The position numbers were made by a program, and so were the translations under genes. From Bacillus solitudinis (GTDB taxonomy: Bacteria; Bacillota; Bacilli; Bacillales; Bacillaceae_D): a stretch of DNA of 64,000 nucleotides. Positions 32,136 to 41,263 of this stretch are shown piece by piece (position 1 is the stretch's first letter; each line of letters starts with the position of its first letter). Under the pieces are notes generated by a model, which was given only the letters and a program-made list of their open reading frames with translations, made no database searches and was not told the DNA's origin. The DNA lies in the NCBI RefSeq assembly GCF_002797395.1, contig NZ_KZ454943.1:4187134-4251133 (forward strand), read 5' to 3'.

Positions 32136-32687
32136 GTGGTGGAGCCGTTAATAGAAAAGGCAAGTCAAGGCAATGAACATGCTTTTCGAATGTTAATAGA
32201 AACGTATAAAGACTATGTCTTTCGCTGTATATACGGTGTGTTACATAACCAAAAGGATGCGGAAGACGCGTCCCAGGAAGTGTGGATTAAAATCTATACC
32301 TCTCTCCCTCAGTATGAACAGCAAGGTTTTAAGACGTGGATTACGAGAATTGCTGTGAATCATTCGATTGATTGCAAGCGAAAGAAAGCTAGACGGGGTG
32401 AAGAACTCGTCGATGAAGTACCGGAAAAATCAGAAATACCACAACGCCAAACGAGTCGGGGCGTTGAAAACATCGTCTTGCGAAAAGAACAGAAAGAACT
32501 TGTGTTGCAACACTTGCAGGAAGTACCAGAATCATACCGGGTTCTTATTGAGGGATTTTATTTAAAAGAGAAGACGTATCAACAATTGGCAGCCGAACAA
32601 AACGTTCAAGTAAAAACGATTGAAACCAAACTGTACCGGGCGCGATTATGGATGAGGAAACATTGGAAGGAGGAGGATTTCATATGA
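32136..32687 (+). CDS. ECF RNA polymerase sigma factor
   Basis: A 183-residue ECF sigma factor. Region 2 (HAFRMLIETYKDYVFRCIYG, then DAEDASQEVWIKIYTSLPQ) opens DNA at the -10. Region 4 (YLKEKTYQQLAAEQNVQVKT, then IETKLYRARLWMRK) reads the -35. GTG codons at 32136 and 32139 both follow AAAGGGGGA. The gene overlaps the next by four bases, and that gene encodes a zinc-type anti-sigma factor. Two membrane proteins follow in the same operon, suggesting a cell-envelope stress response. The regulon is unknown. Confidence 0.9.
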   Translation: MVEPLIEKASQGNEHAFRMLIETYKDYVFRCIYGVLHNQKDAEDASQEVWIKIYTSLPQYEQQGFKTWITRIAVNHSIDCKRKKARRGEELVDEVPEKSEIPQRQTSRGVENIVLRKEQKELVLQHLQEVPESYRVLIEGFYLKEKTYQQLAAEQNVQVKTIETKLYRARLWMRKHWKEEDFI

Positions 32688-33157
32688 ATCATATTTCATT
32701 GGGTGAGTGGAAGACGTATGCAAGAGGCGACATGACCGCAGACAACCGAACCTTTTACGAACAGCATCTGTACACATGTGACCAATGCATGACTTTATAT
32801 ATGGAAGCCGTTGAGTCGATCCAAGACGAGATTCCTATCATTGAAGAACCATCTTATATAGACGAGATCCTATCAAAAATTCCTTTTGAGCAAAACAAAA
32901 AAATATCAGTCGAGAAAGAGATAACGAAAAAATGGCACGAAGAAAAAGTGTTTCATTATGTGTTGGCGGCAGCCATGACATTCGTATTAATGACATCAGG
33001 GGTATTTTCGGAGTTAACGAATGTTTCGACACAATTTGAAAAAAATCAACAAACTCACCATCAATCTTCATTTACAGAGAATGTATTAAATAAAACGACC
33101 GATTTATTAGGTCGAGTAGAACAATCGCAAAAAGAGGAGGCGAATGACAATGAATAA
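32684..33157 (+). CDS. Zinc-binding (ZAS-type) anti-sigma factor
   Basis: A 157-residue membrane protein. The N-terminal cytoplasmic domain has HLYTCDQC, the H-x3-C-x2-C zinc motif of ZAS anti-sigma factors, near residue 29. One membrane helix (VLAAAMTFVLMTSGVFS near residue 92) and a short outer tail follow. It would hold the sigma factor inactive at the membrane until a signal leads to release. The ATG at 32684 lies behind AAGGAGGAGG and overlaps the sigma stop, so the two are coupled. The longer upstream frame is ignored. Confidence 0.88.
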   Translation: MNHISLGEWKTYARGDMTADNRTFYEQHLYTCDQCMTLYMEAVESIQDEIPIIEEPSYIDEILSKIPFEQNKKISVEKEITKKWHEEKVFHYVLAAAMTFVLMTSGVFSELTNVSTQFEKNQQTHHQSSFTENVLNKTTDLLGRVEQSQKEEANDNE

Positions 33158-34241
33158 ACAGAAGAACCCCATTATTGCTTTTTTATTAGCCTTTATACCT
33201 GGGGGAGGATTGCTTTATTTAGGTAAGTTCTTTCAAGGTATTATGTTTTTATTATTAGTTATGGGCTCTATACCATTTGCATTCTTGGTAGAGAGCGCAT
33301 TTCGAGAGGAAGTCTTGATTATGGTACTCGGTGGGGGATTTCTCGTCTATGTGATTAGCATAGTCAATACAGCAATGATGGCTTCGAAAATAGTAAAAGA
33401 AAAGTCAGAGGGAGACGATGCTCTAGTTGCAGACGCATCACAAGGAAGTACGGAACGGTTTTACACGATTATTTTATCAGTCATTCCTGGGCTCGGTCAT
33501 TTTCAACTAGGTTTAATGAATCGAGGGGTTACATTTCTTGCGTCTTTCCTTGGAATCACGGCAATGATTATGTTTGTAACAGTAATGACGGGGAGAGAAG
33601 AGTTTCTTGTCTTCTTAATGATTCTTCCAGTGATTTTGGTTTATAACTTCTTTGACACGATGAAGTTGTTGAATAAAAAGCAAGCAGGCGAAGAGCTTTC
33701 TGATCGGTCGATTCTTGAAGACTTAGAAACGCATCATGAGGATGGTAAGAAAAGCAAGGCGATAGCAACCTTTCTCTCCATATTCCCAGGAGCAGGACAT
33801 CTTTACTTAGGATACCAACGTAGAGGGATTCAGTTGATGGCGGCGTTTCTCTTTTCAATCTATATATTAGACGTACTTCGGCTCGGAATTTTTCTCTTTT
33901 TTGTCCCAATCATCTGGTTTTATAGCTTCTTCGATGGCTTACAGCGAGCATCAAAGCATAACAAAGAACCATTAGAAGATGTGCCGATTGTTTCCTATTT
34001 CGTCAATCAGCAGAAATGGATTGGCATTGGGCTTGTTGCCCTTGGTGTGTACTATCTTGGAACAAGTATTTTATTACCGGTCCTGTCACCAATCATTTCG
34101 GAGTATCTAAATATCGATATCTACCATTTGATGTATAACTATCTGCAAACAGGACTAGTCTGCCTTCTTCTTATTGTTGGAGGCGTTAAGTTACTGTCAG
34201 GTAGCAAGAAAAAGTCACGGGATAAGGAGGAATTAGAATGA
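33150..34241 (+). CDS. Polytopic membrane protein with three TM2-like repeats
   Basis: A 363-residue protein with about nine to ten helices. The motif PGxGxxxLG occurs three times: FIPGGGLLYLGKFFQGI, VIPGLGHFQLGLMNRGV and FPGAGHLYLGYQRRGIQ. It is like the TM2 domain's turn between two helices, so the protein probably arose by repeated duplication. It is the third gene of the sigma operon, overlapping the anti-sigma gene by eight bases. The ATG at 33150 is preferred over 33144, which is only three bases from GGAGG. The function is unknown; it may be a target or modulator of the envelope stress response. Confidence 0.75.
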   Translation: MNKQKNPIIAFLLAFIPGGGLLYLGKFFQGIMFLLLVMGSIPFAFLVESAFREEVLIMVLGGGFLVYVISIVNTAMMASKIVKEKSEGDDALVADASQGSTERFYTIILSVIPGLGHFQLGLMNRGVTFLASFLGITAMIMFVTVMTGREEFLVFLMILPVILVYNFFDTMKLLNKKQAGEELSDRSILEDLETHHEDGKKSKAIATFLSIFPGAGHLYLGYQRRGIQLMAAFLFSIYILDVLRLGIFLFFVPIIWFYSFFDGLQRASKHNKEPLEDVPIVSYFVNQQKWIGIGLVALGVYYLGTSILLPVLSPIISEYLNIDIYHLMYNYLQTGLVCLLLIVGGVKLLSGSKKKSRDKEELE

Positions 34242-35152
34242 GAACCTGGAGAGTGGGAACCATTTCGATGGGGGCCGCATTATTATTTTTAGGAGTATTC
34301 CTGCTTTTATCGCAAATTCTGCACTGGGATACTGCCTACCTTTTAGCAAGCTGGTGGCCGGTTGTGCTTATTATCCTTGGTGGAGAAATATTGGTTTATT
34401 TGTTTATGTCACGCCAAGAAACCCCTTATTTGAAGTTTGATTTCCTTAGCATTTTCTTAGTGGGGTTGATTGGCACCGCGGGAATTGGCTTCACGGTGTT
34501 GCAAGCATCGGGAATTACGGGTGAGTTTCAAACATATATACAGTCTGAGGTAAGAACAGATGATCTTCCGCTGTTCTCTCAACAAATGAATGAGGATATC
34601 ACAAGAATTGTCGTCGAATCGGGCAATCATCCATTAACGGTGGAATCGACTACTAATAATGAAGTGAGTATATTTGGAACATACCAAGGGTTATTTCCAA
34701 AAGCTTTAATCAACACGTCGAATGAATACCTTCTTGCAGAAGAAAAAGGTGATACCTTATATCTTACCTTTAAAGAATTACCAGTGGGGAGTGAGTTTAT
34801 CCACTCTCAGATGTCTACCTTACAAGCAACGTTAGTCGTACCGTCGTCACTTTCACTAGAGTTATCGAGTGAGTACACGCCATTAACGTTAAAGCCAAGA
34901 GAACTCAGAAGCCCTTGGGATGTAACGGGAAATGGACAAATAACGATGAAGCTACCAAAAAACAATGACATTATGATTTATGCTGAGAATGTTAATCAAA
35001 TTTTGGGTGAGTCCTTACAATGGCAGTTTACAGAAGCTACTGCTGATGAAGCATCAGAAGATAAAAAGTCAGCTAAATTAAAACTTGGTAATGGTGAATA
35101 TCCGATTACTTTATCAAATGCAGAGAGCGTGGATGTGTTGCTTTCAAAGTAG
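34238..35152 (+). CDS. LiaF-like membrane protein of the sigma operon
   Basis: A 304-residue protein. The N-terminal membrane part (ALLFLGVFLLLSQILHW, then LASWWPVVLIILGGEILVYL) follows the LiaI/LiaF-type or DUF5668 pattern in which WWPVVLIILG precedes a helix. A third helix follows near residue 75. The C-terminal 190 residues form an outer beta-rich domain (ITRIVVESGNHPLTVEST, then LQATLVVPSSLSLELSS), like the DUF4097/LiaF head. It overlaps the previous gene by four bases. LiaF proteins sense envelope damage with histidine kinases, and here the partner would be the sigma/anti-sigma pair (inference). Confidence 0.75.
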   Translation: MRTWRVGTISMGAALLFLGVFLLLSQILHWDTAYLLASWWPVVLIILGGEILVYLFMSRQETPYLKFDFLSIFLVGLIGTAGIGFTVLQASGITGEFQTYIQSEVRTDDLPLFSQQMNEDITRIVVESGNHPLTVESTTNNEVSIFGTYQGLFPKALINTSNEYLLAEEKGDTLYLTFKELPVGSEFIHSQMSTLQATLVVPSSLSLELSSEYTPLTLKPRELRSPWDVTGNGQITMKLPKNNDIMIYAENVNQILGESLQWQFTEATADEASEDKKSAKLKLGNGEYPITLSNAESVDVLLSK

Positions 35153-35232
35153 CTGTAGAGAAGAGAAGATGACGTTGCTTTATTATCGAAACGGGAAAAT
35201 AGATGAAGACTAATGAATGGGAACAGGTACTA

Positions 35233-35379
35233 TTAAGTATTTATAGTTATGATTTTGCTAAAAAATAATATATCGTTGTAAATCTGTTCTTTTATTACTG
35301 CTTCATCACATTTTTCATATTCATTTGTCAACAAATAGATTTCCTTAATAAATAAAATCATTTCTTCGTTAGAAATCAT
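35233..35379 (-). CDS. Small protein, unknown function (48 aa)
   Basis: A 48-codon minus-strand frame starts at an ATG six bases after AAGGAG. It is helical and charged (MISNEEMILFIKEIYLLTNE, then YEKCDEAVIKEQIY). There is no membrane segment. The ribosome site is good, but the length is short and no family is recognised. Confidence 0.45.
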   Translation of the reverse strand: MISNEEMILFIKEIYLLTNEYEKCDEAVIKEQIYNDILFFSKIITINT

Positions 35380-35958
35380 AATTATCTCCTTAATGGTATT
35401 TGTATTGTATGTATAGGTAAATTAAACCTGCATATAAATAATACCAGGTATTTAGTCACAATGTAAATCCAGATTCAGCTTTTTGTTAGTCAAATTAACC
35501 ATTAATTTTACTATTGTATTAGATTCATGTGTTCTGATAGGAGCTACATCAATTCTACGCGATTTCATTTTCAAGATTCCGCAAGAAATTTGTCTTTCAC
35601 TCAACCTGTTTTTATAGCCTGTTGAAGACAGTGTTAGTCTCGGAAATGGAATAATGGCATTGACAGGCTGGAGTACTATTTCACTTGTTATTACTAGAAG
35701 GAGAGTCAATCAACGTTACTTGAACAGTATCCAAAAAAAGGAAGACGCATGTTAGCTTTGTCTAATATGTGTTTTTTCATTTTCGTTTTTATTGTCCTCT
35801 CTGCATTTAATGCATATTATTTTAAATTTAACTAATAATATTCTCAGGTACATTTACAAACGAGGAATAAAAAATAAAAGCAAAAGTGTAATTTTCTTAG
35901 ATGTTACATGGGACATTTAAACTAAGAAAAAGACTCAGTAAATTTTAGTGAATAGGCT
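35380..35958. other. Mostly non-coding stretch with one possible tiny membrane peptide
   Basis: At 35749-35835 a 28-residue frame (MLALSNMCFFIFVFIVLSAF, then NAYYFKFN) follows AAAAAAGGAAG and would be a single membrane helix. A plus frame before it (GNGIMALTGWSTISLVITRR) may be a gene remnant. Nothing else is supported. Confidence 0.3.
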
Positions 35959-36534
35959 GTGGCTGATATGATAGAAAAACAAACAGAACTTTTAAATCAA
36001 ATTAGAACTCTGGAAGTGAAGGTAAGTCAATTTGAGCTACAGTATTGGAGATCATTTTCGGATTTTGGTACATGGCAGTTCTGGGTAGTGCTTATCACGG
36101 TAGTTGCACCGTTAATCGTATTATTCCTTTCAATTGATAAAAGGAAAATATTACTTCTTGGATTTTTTGGATTTAATTACCACGTTTGGTTTCACTATGC
36201 AAATACTGCTGGGATTGAACTAGGTCTCTGGGAATATCCCTATCAAATAGTTCCCATTTTACCAAGCTTTGCGTTAGATGCTTCATTAGTTCCGGTGTGT
36301 TTTATGTTGTTATATCAATGGTCGTTAAATCATAAAAAGAATATCTATCTATACTCTGTGCTGTTATCGGCAGTATTTGCCTTTGTATTAAAACCAATTA
36401 TGGTAAACTTACACTTTTTCCATATGTTTAAGGGAATAAATTATATTCATTTATTTTTATTTTATGTGGCATTTTTTATTGTATCTAAACTTATTACGAA
36501 CCTGTTTCTATGGTTGCAAAAAAAGGAAAAGTAA
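35959..36534 (+). CDS. CBO0543-family multi-helix membrane protein, paralogue 2
   Basis: A 191-residue protein with about five helices. The N terminus has a short helical stretch and the aromatic segment LQYWRSFSDFGTWQFWVVLI. Then come SIDKRKILLLGFFGFNYHVW, the IELGLWEYPYQIVPILP loop and ALDASLVPVCFMLLYQWSLN, close matches to the copy at 62400 and weaker to that at 19260. The function is unknown. The start is GTG 35959 or ATG 35968; neither has a strong ribosome site. Confidence 0.75.
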   Translation: MADMIEKQTELLNQIRTLEVKVSQFELQYWRSFSDFGTWQFWVVLITVVAPLIVLFLSIDKRKILLLGFFGFNYHVWFHYANTAGIELGLWEYPYQIVPILPSFALDASLVPVCFMLLYQWSLNHKKNIYLYSVLLSAVFAFVLKPIMVNLHFFHMFKGINYIHLFLFYVAFFIVSKLITNLFLWLQKKEK

Positions 36535-36714
36535 TTACGTTTTGCCGAAGCATACAAGACTACAATACTTGGGCACTAACGTTCAGACTAGGAAAATTAG
36601 CTCACCCCATTACATACATAATTTTCCTTTAACCAGTAAGATTACAGCAAACTACACTAGTAAAGTATAGTTTGAGCATTCTAGTGGATAGAGATTATTA
36701 ATTTGGTAGCGGGA

Positions 36715-36763
36715 ACCTCAACAAGCCTGCTCCCCTAATCTGGAACAGGCTTGCTGAGGTATG
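36715..36763. terminator. Bidirectional terminator
   Basis: ACCTCAACAAGCCTG and CAGGCTTGCTGAGGT form a 15-bp near-perfect stem between two convergent genes. Confidence 0.85.
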
Positions 36764-36764
36764 A

Positions 36765-38807
36765 TTAAATTTTCTCTATGTTCACTCGACCAGAGAAAAA
36801 TGTGGCCCCACCGCCCATGTCTGCGAGCCTATCAGGAGCTAGCGCATTAACCAACTGCTTTTTTCCTGGCATGTCTGCCCATAGTCCTTGACTGACAACC
36901 ACACCTGGAAGAACATTCTCTCCAACAGCAGCAATGATTTCACATTCGCCACGGTCATTCCAAATTCTAACTAACTCTCCGTCTGCAATTCCTATCTTTT
37001 CGGCATCTAGTCGGTTAAGATGAACTTTTGCAGATTTCTCTAAATTTTGATGCTTTTCGTTGTTTGAGAAAGTTGAATTTAAGAAGTTATGGTTTGGTCC
37101 TGGTATAAAAAGATACGAGAAATTCACATCTTCGACTAATGGTGTATGTGTTGGGAGAGCAGGGAATCCTTTCTTGACCATTTGTTCAGAATAGAGCTCG
37201 ATTTTTCCACTTGGCGTACCGAGATTTTTGAATGAGTAAGGAGAGCGATCGGCTTTCATGTATTGTTCCTTCAACAAGGTATCAAAATTCACATGTTTAA
37301 AATAGCGGTTTTCTGGATAATCAAGCGCTTGACGCATTAACTCTTCATCTGAGTCTTGCAAGGCCCCCTCATCAAACCCCATCGCTTTAGCAAGTAAGCG
37401 AAAGACATCGGTATTTGACTTGCTTTCTCCAAAGGGTTCGATGATGGGTTGCTGCATGTGTACATAATGATGCCAATAGGAAGTGTAAAAATCCAAGTTC
37501 TCAAAAGCTGATGTTGCAGGTAAAACGATATCTGCATATTGTGCTGTTTCTGTTAGAAATAAATCATGGACCACTGTAAATAAATCTTTCCGTTTTAATC
37601 CTTGACGTACTTTATTACTCTCGGGTGCGACAATCGCTGGATTCGAACCGTATACAAATAAAGAGTAGACAGGTGGGGTCGTCTCGCGTAAGACTTTTCC
37701 GATTTGGTTCATATTAAATGTACGAGTTTGCTTGTTTTTTAACAAGTCAGGTCTTTGTAAGGCTGTTGTGTTATAGGCTAAGAAACTACTATTTGATTTG
37801 ATGGCCCCACCGCCTGTTTCAAGCCACGCACCCGTTAATGCAGGGAGACATGCGATTGTGCGAACAATCATCCCCCCATTATCATGATGCTGTAAGCCAT
37901 TCCCGATTCGAATGAGAGAAGGGGAGGCATTGCCATACATATGAGTTAGCTTATATATATCTTCAACAGGAACACCGGTGATAGTAGAGACAGTCTCTGG
38001 ATCATATTGTTTTACATGGTCTTCTAATTCCTCAAACCCAAGCGTGTATACTTTCAAGAAATCTTGATTCACCATCTGTTTAGAAAATAATATATGCATC
38101 ATTCCCAGAGCTAAGGCCCCGTCCGTTCCAGGTTGTATGGGGATAAACCAATCAGCCATCCGTCCTGTTTGGTTTTTATGAACATCGATAACGACAATTT
38201 TGGCGCCATTTTCTTTGCGAGCTTTTTGGGCAATTGTCATTTGATGCATATTTGTGCTAACCGCATTAATTCCCCACATAATAAAGAGCTTTGTGTTCGT
38301 TGTTTCTTCAGGGTCCGTCCCCGAACTAGAGCCCATTGTATACTCATATCCCGCCGATCCTGCAACAGAACAAATGGCACGGTCTAATTGACTCGATCCA
38401 AGGCGATGGAAAAAGCGTCGGTCCATTCCTTCAGCTGTAAGGTTGCCCATATTTCCATAGAAACTATAAGGAAGAATCGACTCAGGGCCGTGTTGATTTA
38501 TGAGTGACTTCCATTTTGTTGCGATCGTTTCAATGGCTTCGTCCCAACTAATAGGAGCGAAGGTTCCTTCTCCTTTTGGACCGATCCGTTTTAGGGGTGT
38601 TGTTAATCTCTTAGAATCATATAGTCGTTCACTCATATTCCTTACTTTGTTACAAATGCTTCCTTGAGTAACCGGATGATTAGGATCACCTTCCACTTTT
38701 ACTATTTTGCCATCTTCTTTATGCACCAACAGTCCGCACTGATCCGGACAGTCTAGGGAACATACAGAAGGAAAGACGCCATCTTTCTTCGTTTCAATTG
38801 ATTGCAT
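36765..38807 (-). CDS. Molybdopterin-dependent oxidoreductase (YyaE-like)
   Basis: A 680-residue member of the DMSO reductase/formate dehydrogenase alpha superfamily. The N terminus binds a [4Fe-4S] cluster (VCSLDCPDQCGLLVHKEDGK, fourth cysteine in GSICNKVRN). Central molybdopterin-binding parts include LFIMWGINAVSTNMHQ, IVVIDVHKNQTGRMADWF and GNGLQHHDNGG. The C-terminal molydopterin dinucleotide-binding domain carries PGPNHNFLNSTF and RIWNDRGECEI. There is no selenocysteine. B. subtilis YyaE is the closest type I know. The substrate is unknown. ATG 38807 follows AAAGGA. It is monocistronic, without an electron-transfer subunit nearby. Confidence 0.88.
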   Translation of the reverse strand: MQSIETKKDGVFPSVCSLDCPDQCGLLVHKEDGKIVKVEGDPNHPVTQGSICNKVRNMSERLYDSKRLTTPLKRIGPKGEGTFAPISWDEAIETIATKWKSLINQHGPESILPYSFYGNMGNLTAEGMDRRFFHRLGSSQLDRAICSVAGSAGYEYTMGSSSGTDPEETTNTKLFIMWGINAVSTNMHQMTIAQKARKENGAKIVVIDVHKNQTGRMADWFIPIQPGTDGALALGMMHILFSKQMVNQDFLKVYTLGFEELEDHVKQYDPETVSTITGVPVEDIYKLTHMYGNASPSLIRIGNGLQHHDNGGMIVRTIACLPALTGAWLETGGGAIKSNSSFLAYNTTALQRPDLLKNKQTRTFNMNQIGKVLRETTPPVYSLFVYGSNPAIVAPESNKVRQGLKRKDLFTVVHDLFLTETAQYADIVLPATSAFENLDFYTSYWHHYVHMQQPIIEPFGESKSNTDVFRLLAKAMGFDEGALQDSDEELMRQALDYPENRYFKHVNFDTLLKEQYMKADRSPYSFKNLGTPSGKIELYSEQMVKKGFPALPTHTPLVEDVNFSYLFIPGPNHNFLNSTFSNNEKHQNLEKSAKVHLNRLDAEKIGIADGELVRIWNDRGECEIIAAVGENVLPGVVVSQGLWADMPGKKQLVNALAPDRLADMGGGATFFSGRVNIEKI

Positions 38808-38937
38808 AACCAAAATCCTTTCACACAAAAATAAGTTATTAAATTATAACATATTGAATAGTAGAAACGTTCTCATATAAATTGACAGCATTCTACATGT
38901 TTATGTTTATGGAGGTAAAAGAATTCCTTGCTGAGGG

Positions 38938-39110
38938 GAGGCCACTGAAAAACCCTTTGAAAGCATTTCGAGGAAGCAGTAATGGCTTCACTTGTTGCGC
39001 GCCTTGCTATGAAAAAACCACTCATAGCCAGGCTTTTCAAAACCGGGCAACGGCTTCGCGCATTACTAAGAGCCCACTGAAAAAGGAAAAGCCCCTTTTT
39101 CAATGGCCTC
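38938..39110. mobile_element. MITE, copy 1 (173 bp) with 8-bp target duplication
   Basis: Terminal inverted repeats GAGGCCACTGAAAAA and TTTTTCAATGGCCTC bound the element. GCTGAGGG stands on both sides (38930-38937 and 39111-39118), an exact 8-bp target duplication. Inside, nested inverted pairs (AGTAATG/CATTACT, GTTGC/GCAAC, CCTTGCTATGA/TCATAGCCAGG) would fold the element into one long hairpin. No coding capacity. Confidence 0.85.
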
Positions 39111-39203
39111 GCTGAGGGGAGGCCTTTTATTTCTGATTGAACCTGTTTATTGTTGGAAGGAGCAATCGATTATTCCTAAATTTGAATCAAAAAGTCAAAA
39201 TAT

Positions 39204-39238
39204 TAAAAATAGACAATGAATGCTAAAAATGGTCAATG
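39204..39238 (+). promoter_or_regulatory. Direct repeats before the ABC transporter operon
   Basis: TAAAAATAGACAATG (39204) and TAAAAATGGTCAATG (39224) are direct repeats with 20-bp spacing. That geometry suits an AraC-type response regulator, and a YesN-type one is encoded in the same cluster. Confidence 0.5.
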
Positions 39239-39290
39239 TTAATGGTCTTTGCTAACAAGTAGACTATAGATAACAGAAAGGAGGAACCCT

Positions 39291-40271
39291 ATGAAACCTG
39301 AATTGGACCAATCGATAACGCTAAACGACAATTATAAATGGAAGAAATGGAAGCGTTTTAAAAAACAAATTTACTTTCAAATTTTTGTGTTAATAGGCAT
39401 TTTATTTCTACTGATTTTCAATTACACTCCGATGTTTGGCATTCTGATGGCATTTAAAAACTATACAATTTCAGATGGTATCGCCGGAATTTTCACGAGT
39501 GAGTGGGTTGGGATGAAGCATTTCCAAGAATTTGTTAACGATTATCGTTTTTCAGATTTAGTACGGAATACGTTAGTTCTTAGTCTTTTGAAGGTAGTCT
39601 TTACCTTTCCAGCACCCATCATCTTTGCGATTATGTTAAATGAGGTGAGGCATTCAACCTTGAAACGCTTTGTTCAGACGGCGAGTTATCTCCCGCATTT
39701 CATTTCATGGGTTGTAGTACTCGGAATTGCCTCGGCCTTTTTTTCAATTAACAACGGGTTAGTCAATGAATGGTTATTGGCTTTGAACATCATCCAAGAA
39801 CCACTTCCTATCTTAATAGATGCTAACTATTTCTGGGGATTAGCGGTGAGTAGTGCAATTTGGAAGGAAATGGGTTGGTGGACGATTATCTTTTTAGCAG
39901 CTATTGCAGGCATTAGTCCTTCCTTATACGAAGCTGCTGAAATTGATGGAGCAAGCCGATTAGCTCGTATATGGTACGTAACCATACCGGGAATGTTAGG
40001 GACGATTGTGGTTGTGTTGATTCTTACAATCGGAAGTATGTTAGGCGGAGGATTGGTAGGGTCTAACTTCGAGCAGGCCTTTCTATTCGGTAACACGGTA
40101 AATAATAGTACCTCCGAAATTATTCAAACCTATGCATTTAAGGTTGGTTTAGCTGAAGGACGTTTTGCCTACGCCGCAGCAATCGATTTAATTCAAGCGG
40201 TTATCTCTATCTTCTTAATTTTTTCTAGTAATTTTATTGCGAAAAAAGTATCTGGTAAAGGTTTATTTTAG
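39291..40271 (+). CDS. ABC sugar transporter permease, LplB/YtcP-type first subunit
   Basis: A 326-residue permease with six membrane helices after a charged N-terminal tail. The EAA loop is complete (YEAAEIDGASRLARIWYVTI then P) near residue 218 and would contact the ATPase. YTPMFGILMAFKNYTI near residue 45 is typical of the LplB/YtcP/YesP group that imports pectin-derived oligosaccharides. GGAGG precedes the ATG. It is the first gene of the operon with the second permease and the binding protein. No ATPase gene is in the window, as usual for CUT1 systems that share an MsmX-type ATPase. Confidence 0.9.
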   Translation: MKPELDQSITLNDNYKWKKWKRFKKQIYFQIFVLIGILFLLIFNYTPMFGILMAFKNYTISDGIAGIFTSEWVGMKHFQEFVNDYRFSDLVRNTLVLSLLKVVFTFPAPIIFAIMLNEVRHSTLKRFVQTASYLPHFISWVVVLGIASAFFSINNGLVNEWLLALNIIQEPLPILIDANYFWGLAVSSAIWKEMGWWTIIFLAAIAGISPSLYEAAEIDGASRLARIWYVTIPGMLGTIVVVLILTIGSMLGGGLVGSNFEQAFLFGNTVNNSTSEIIQTYAFKVGLAEGRFAYAAAIDLIQAVISIFLIFSSNFIAKKVSGKGLF

Positions 40272-40298
40272 AAGTGGAAAACAAGCGAGGTGATGTAG

Positions 40299-41180
40299 GT
40301 GGCTAAGCGGAAGACACGAGAAGATTGGGTTATTGATTCAATAAACTACTTTATATTAACGTTGATAACGCTATTATGTTTATACCCATTTTATTATTTA
40401 GTGATTATTTCATTTAATGAAGGACGGGATACGATACTTGGTGGGATTTATTTATGGCCGCGGTCGTTTACATTTGAAAACTATCAAGCCTTTTTTACGG
40501 ATATTACATGGTTAAAAGCTTTTGGGATATCAGTTCTACGTACAGTAGTTGGAGCAATACTTGGTGTATTTTTCACCTGTCTTGTTGCTTATGGACTGGC
40601 GTATAAAGATTTAATGTTCAAAAAGTTTTATTTCATCCTCATCATTGTGGCGATGTATTTCTCGGGAGGATTAATTCCTTACTATGTACTTTTAAGAGAA
40701 TTAGCTCTTTTAAACACATTTTGGGTATACGTTATCCCGTCGATGCTTAATATTTTCTTTTTACTTATTGCGATTTCATTTTTTAGAGAAATTCCTGGAG
40801 AATTACAAGAATCCGCAAGAATTGATGGAGCCAATGATTTGACGATTTTCTTAAAGATTATCTTACCGATTTCAATGCCGCTTGTAGCGACGATGTCATT
40901 GTTTCTAGGGGTAGGGCAGTGGAATTCTTGGTTAGACTCAGCCTATTTTGTATCCAACGACAATTTACGGACGTTAACGTATCGAATGATGGAGATTATT
41001 AATCAAAGTCAAATCTCCAGTCAGCAAGATTCTGCTTTTGGTATGGGGGCGAGCCAAGTGACAAGTTTTTCTCTACAAGTAACGGCGATGGTTGTTGCTG
41101 TGGCACCGATTTTACTTTTGTATCCTTTTTTACAAAAACATTTTGTTAAAGGCGTTATGCTTGGTGGGGTAAAGGAATAA
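40299..41180 (+). CDS. ABC sugar transporter permease, LplC/YtcP-type second subunit
   Basis: A 293-residue permease with six helices. The EAA-type loop is QESARIDGANDLTIFLKIIL near residue 168. LCLYPFYYLVIISFNEGRDT near the N terminus and the end QKHFVKGVMLGGVKE are diagnostic of the LplC/YtcP family. The start is a GTG after GAGGTGAT. It follows the first permease by 27 bases and pairs with it to form the membrane channel of the importer. Confidence 0.9.
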   Translation: MAKRKTREDWVIDSINYFILTLITLLCLYPFYYLVIISFNEGRDTILGGIYLWPRSFTFENYQAFFTDITWLKAFGISVLRTVVGAILGVFFTCLVAYGLAYKDLMFKKFYFILIIVAMYFSGGLIPYYVLLRELALLNTFWVYVIPSMLNIFFLLIAISFFREIPGELQESARIDGANDLTIFLKIILPISMPLVATMSLFLGVGQWNSWLDSAYFVSNDNLRTLTYRMMEIINQSQISSQQDSAFGMGASQVTSFSLQVTAMVVAVAPILLLYPFLQKHFVKGVMLGGVKE

Positions 41181-41263
41181 TTCAGTGAGAAATTGGTATA
41201 CAGCTATTAATCTCTTTATAGATTAGTAGCTTTACTATAAAATTAACTTTGGAGGGTCCATTT

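Noticed and set aside
35452-35709. 85-codon minus-strand frame
   Set aside because: No ribosome site; the opposite strand looks more like a gene remnant.
38873-39115. Frames of 76-77 codons on both strands
   Set aside because: They lie within the MITE and arise from its structure.
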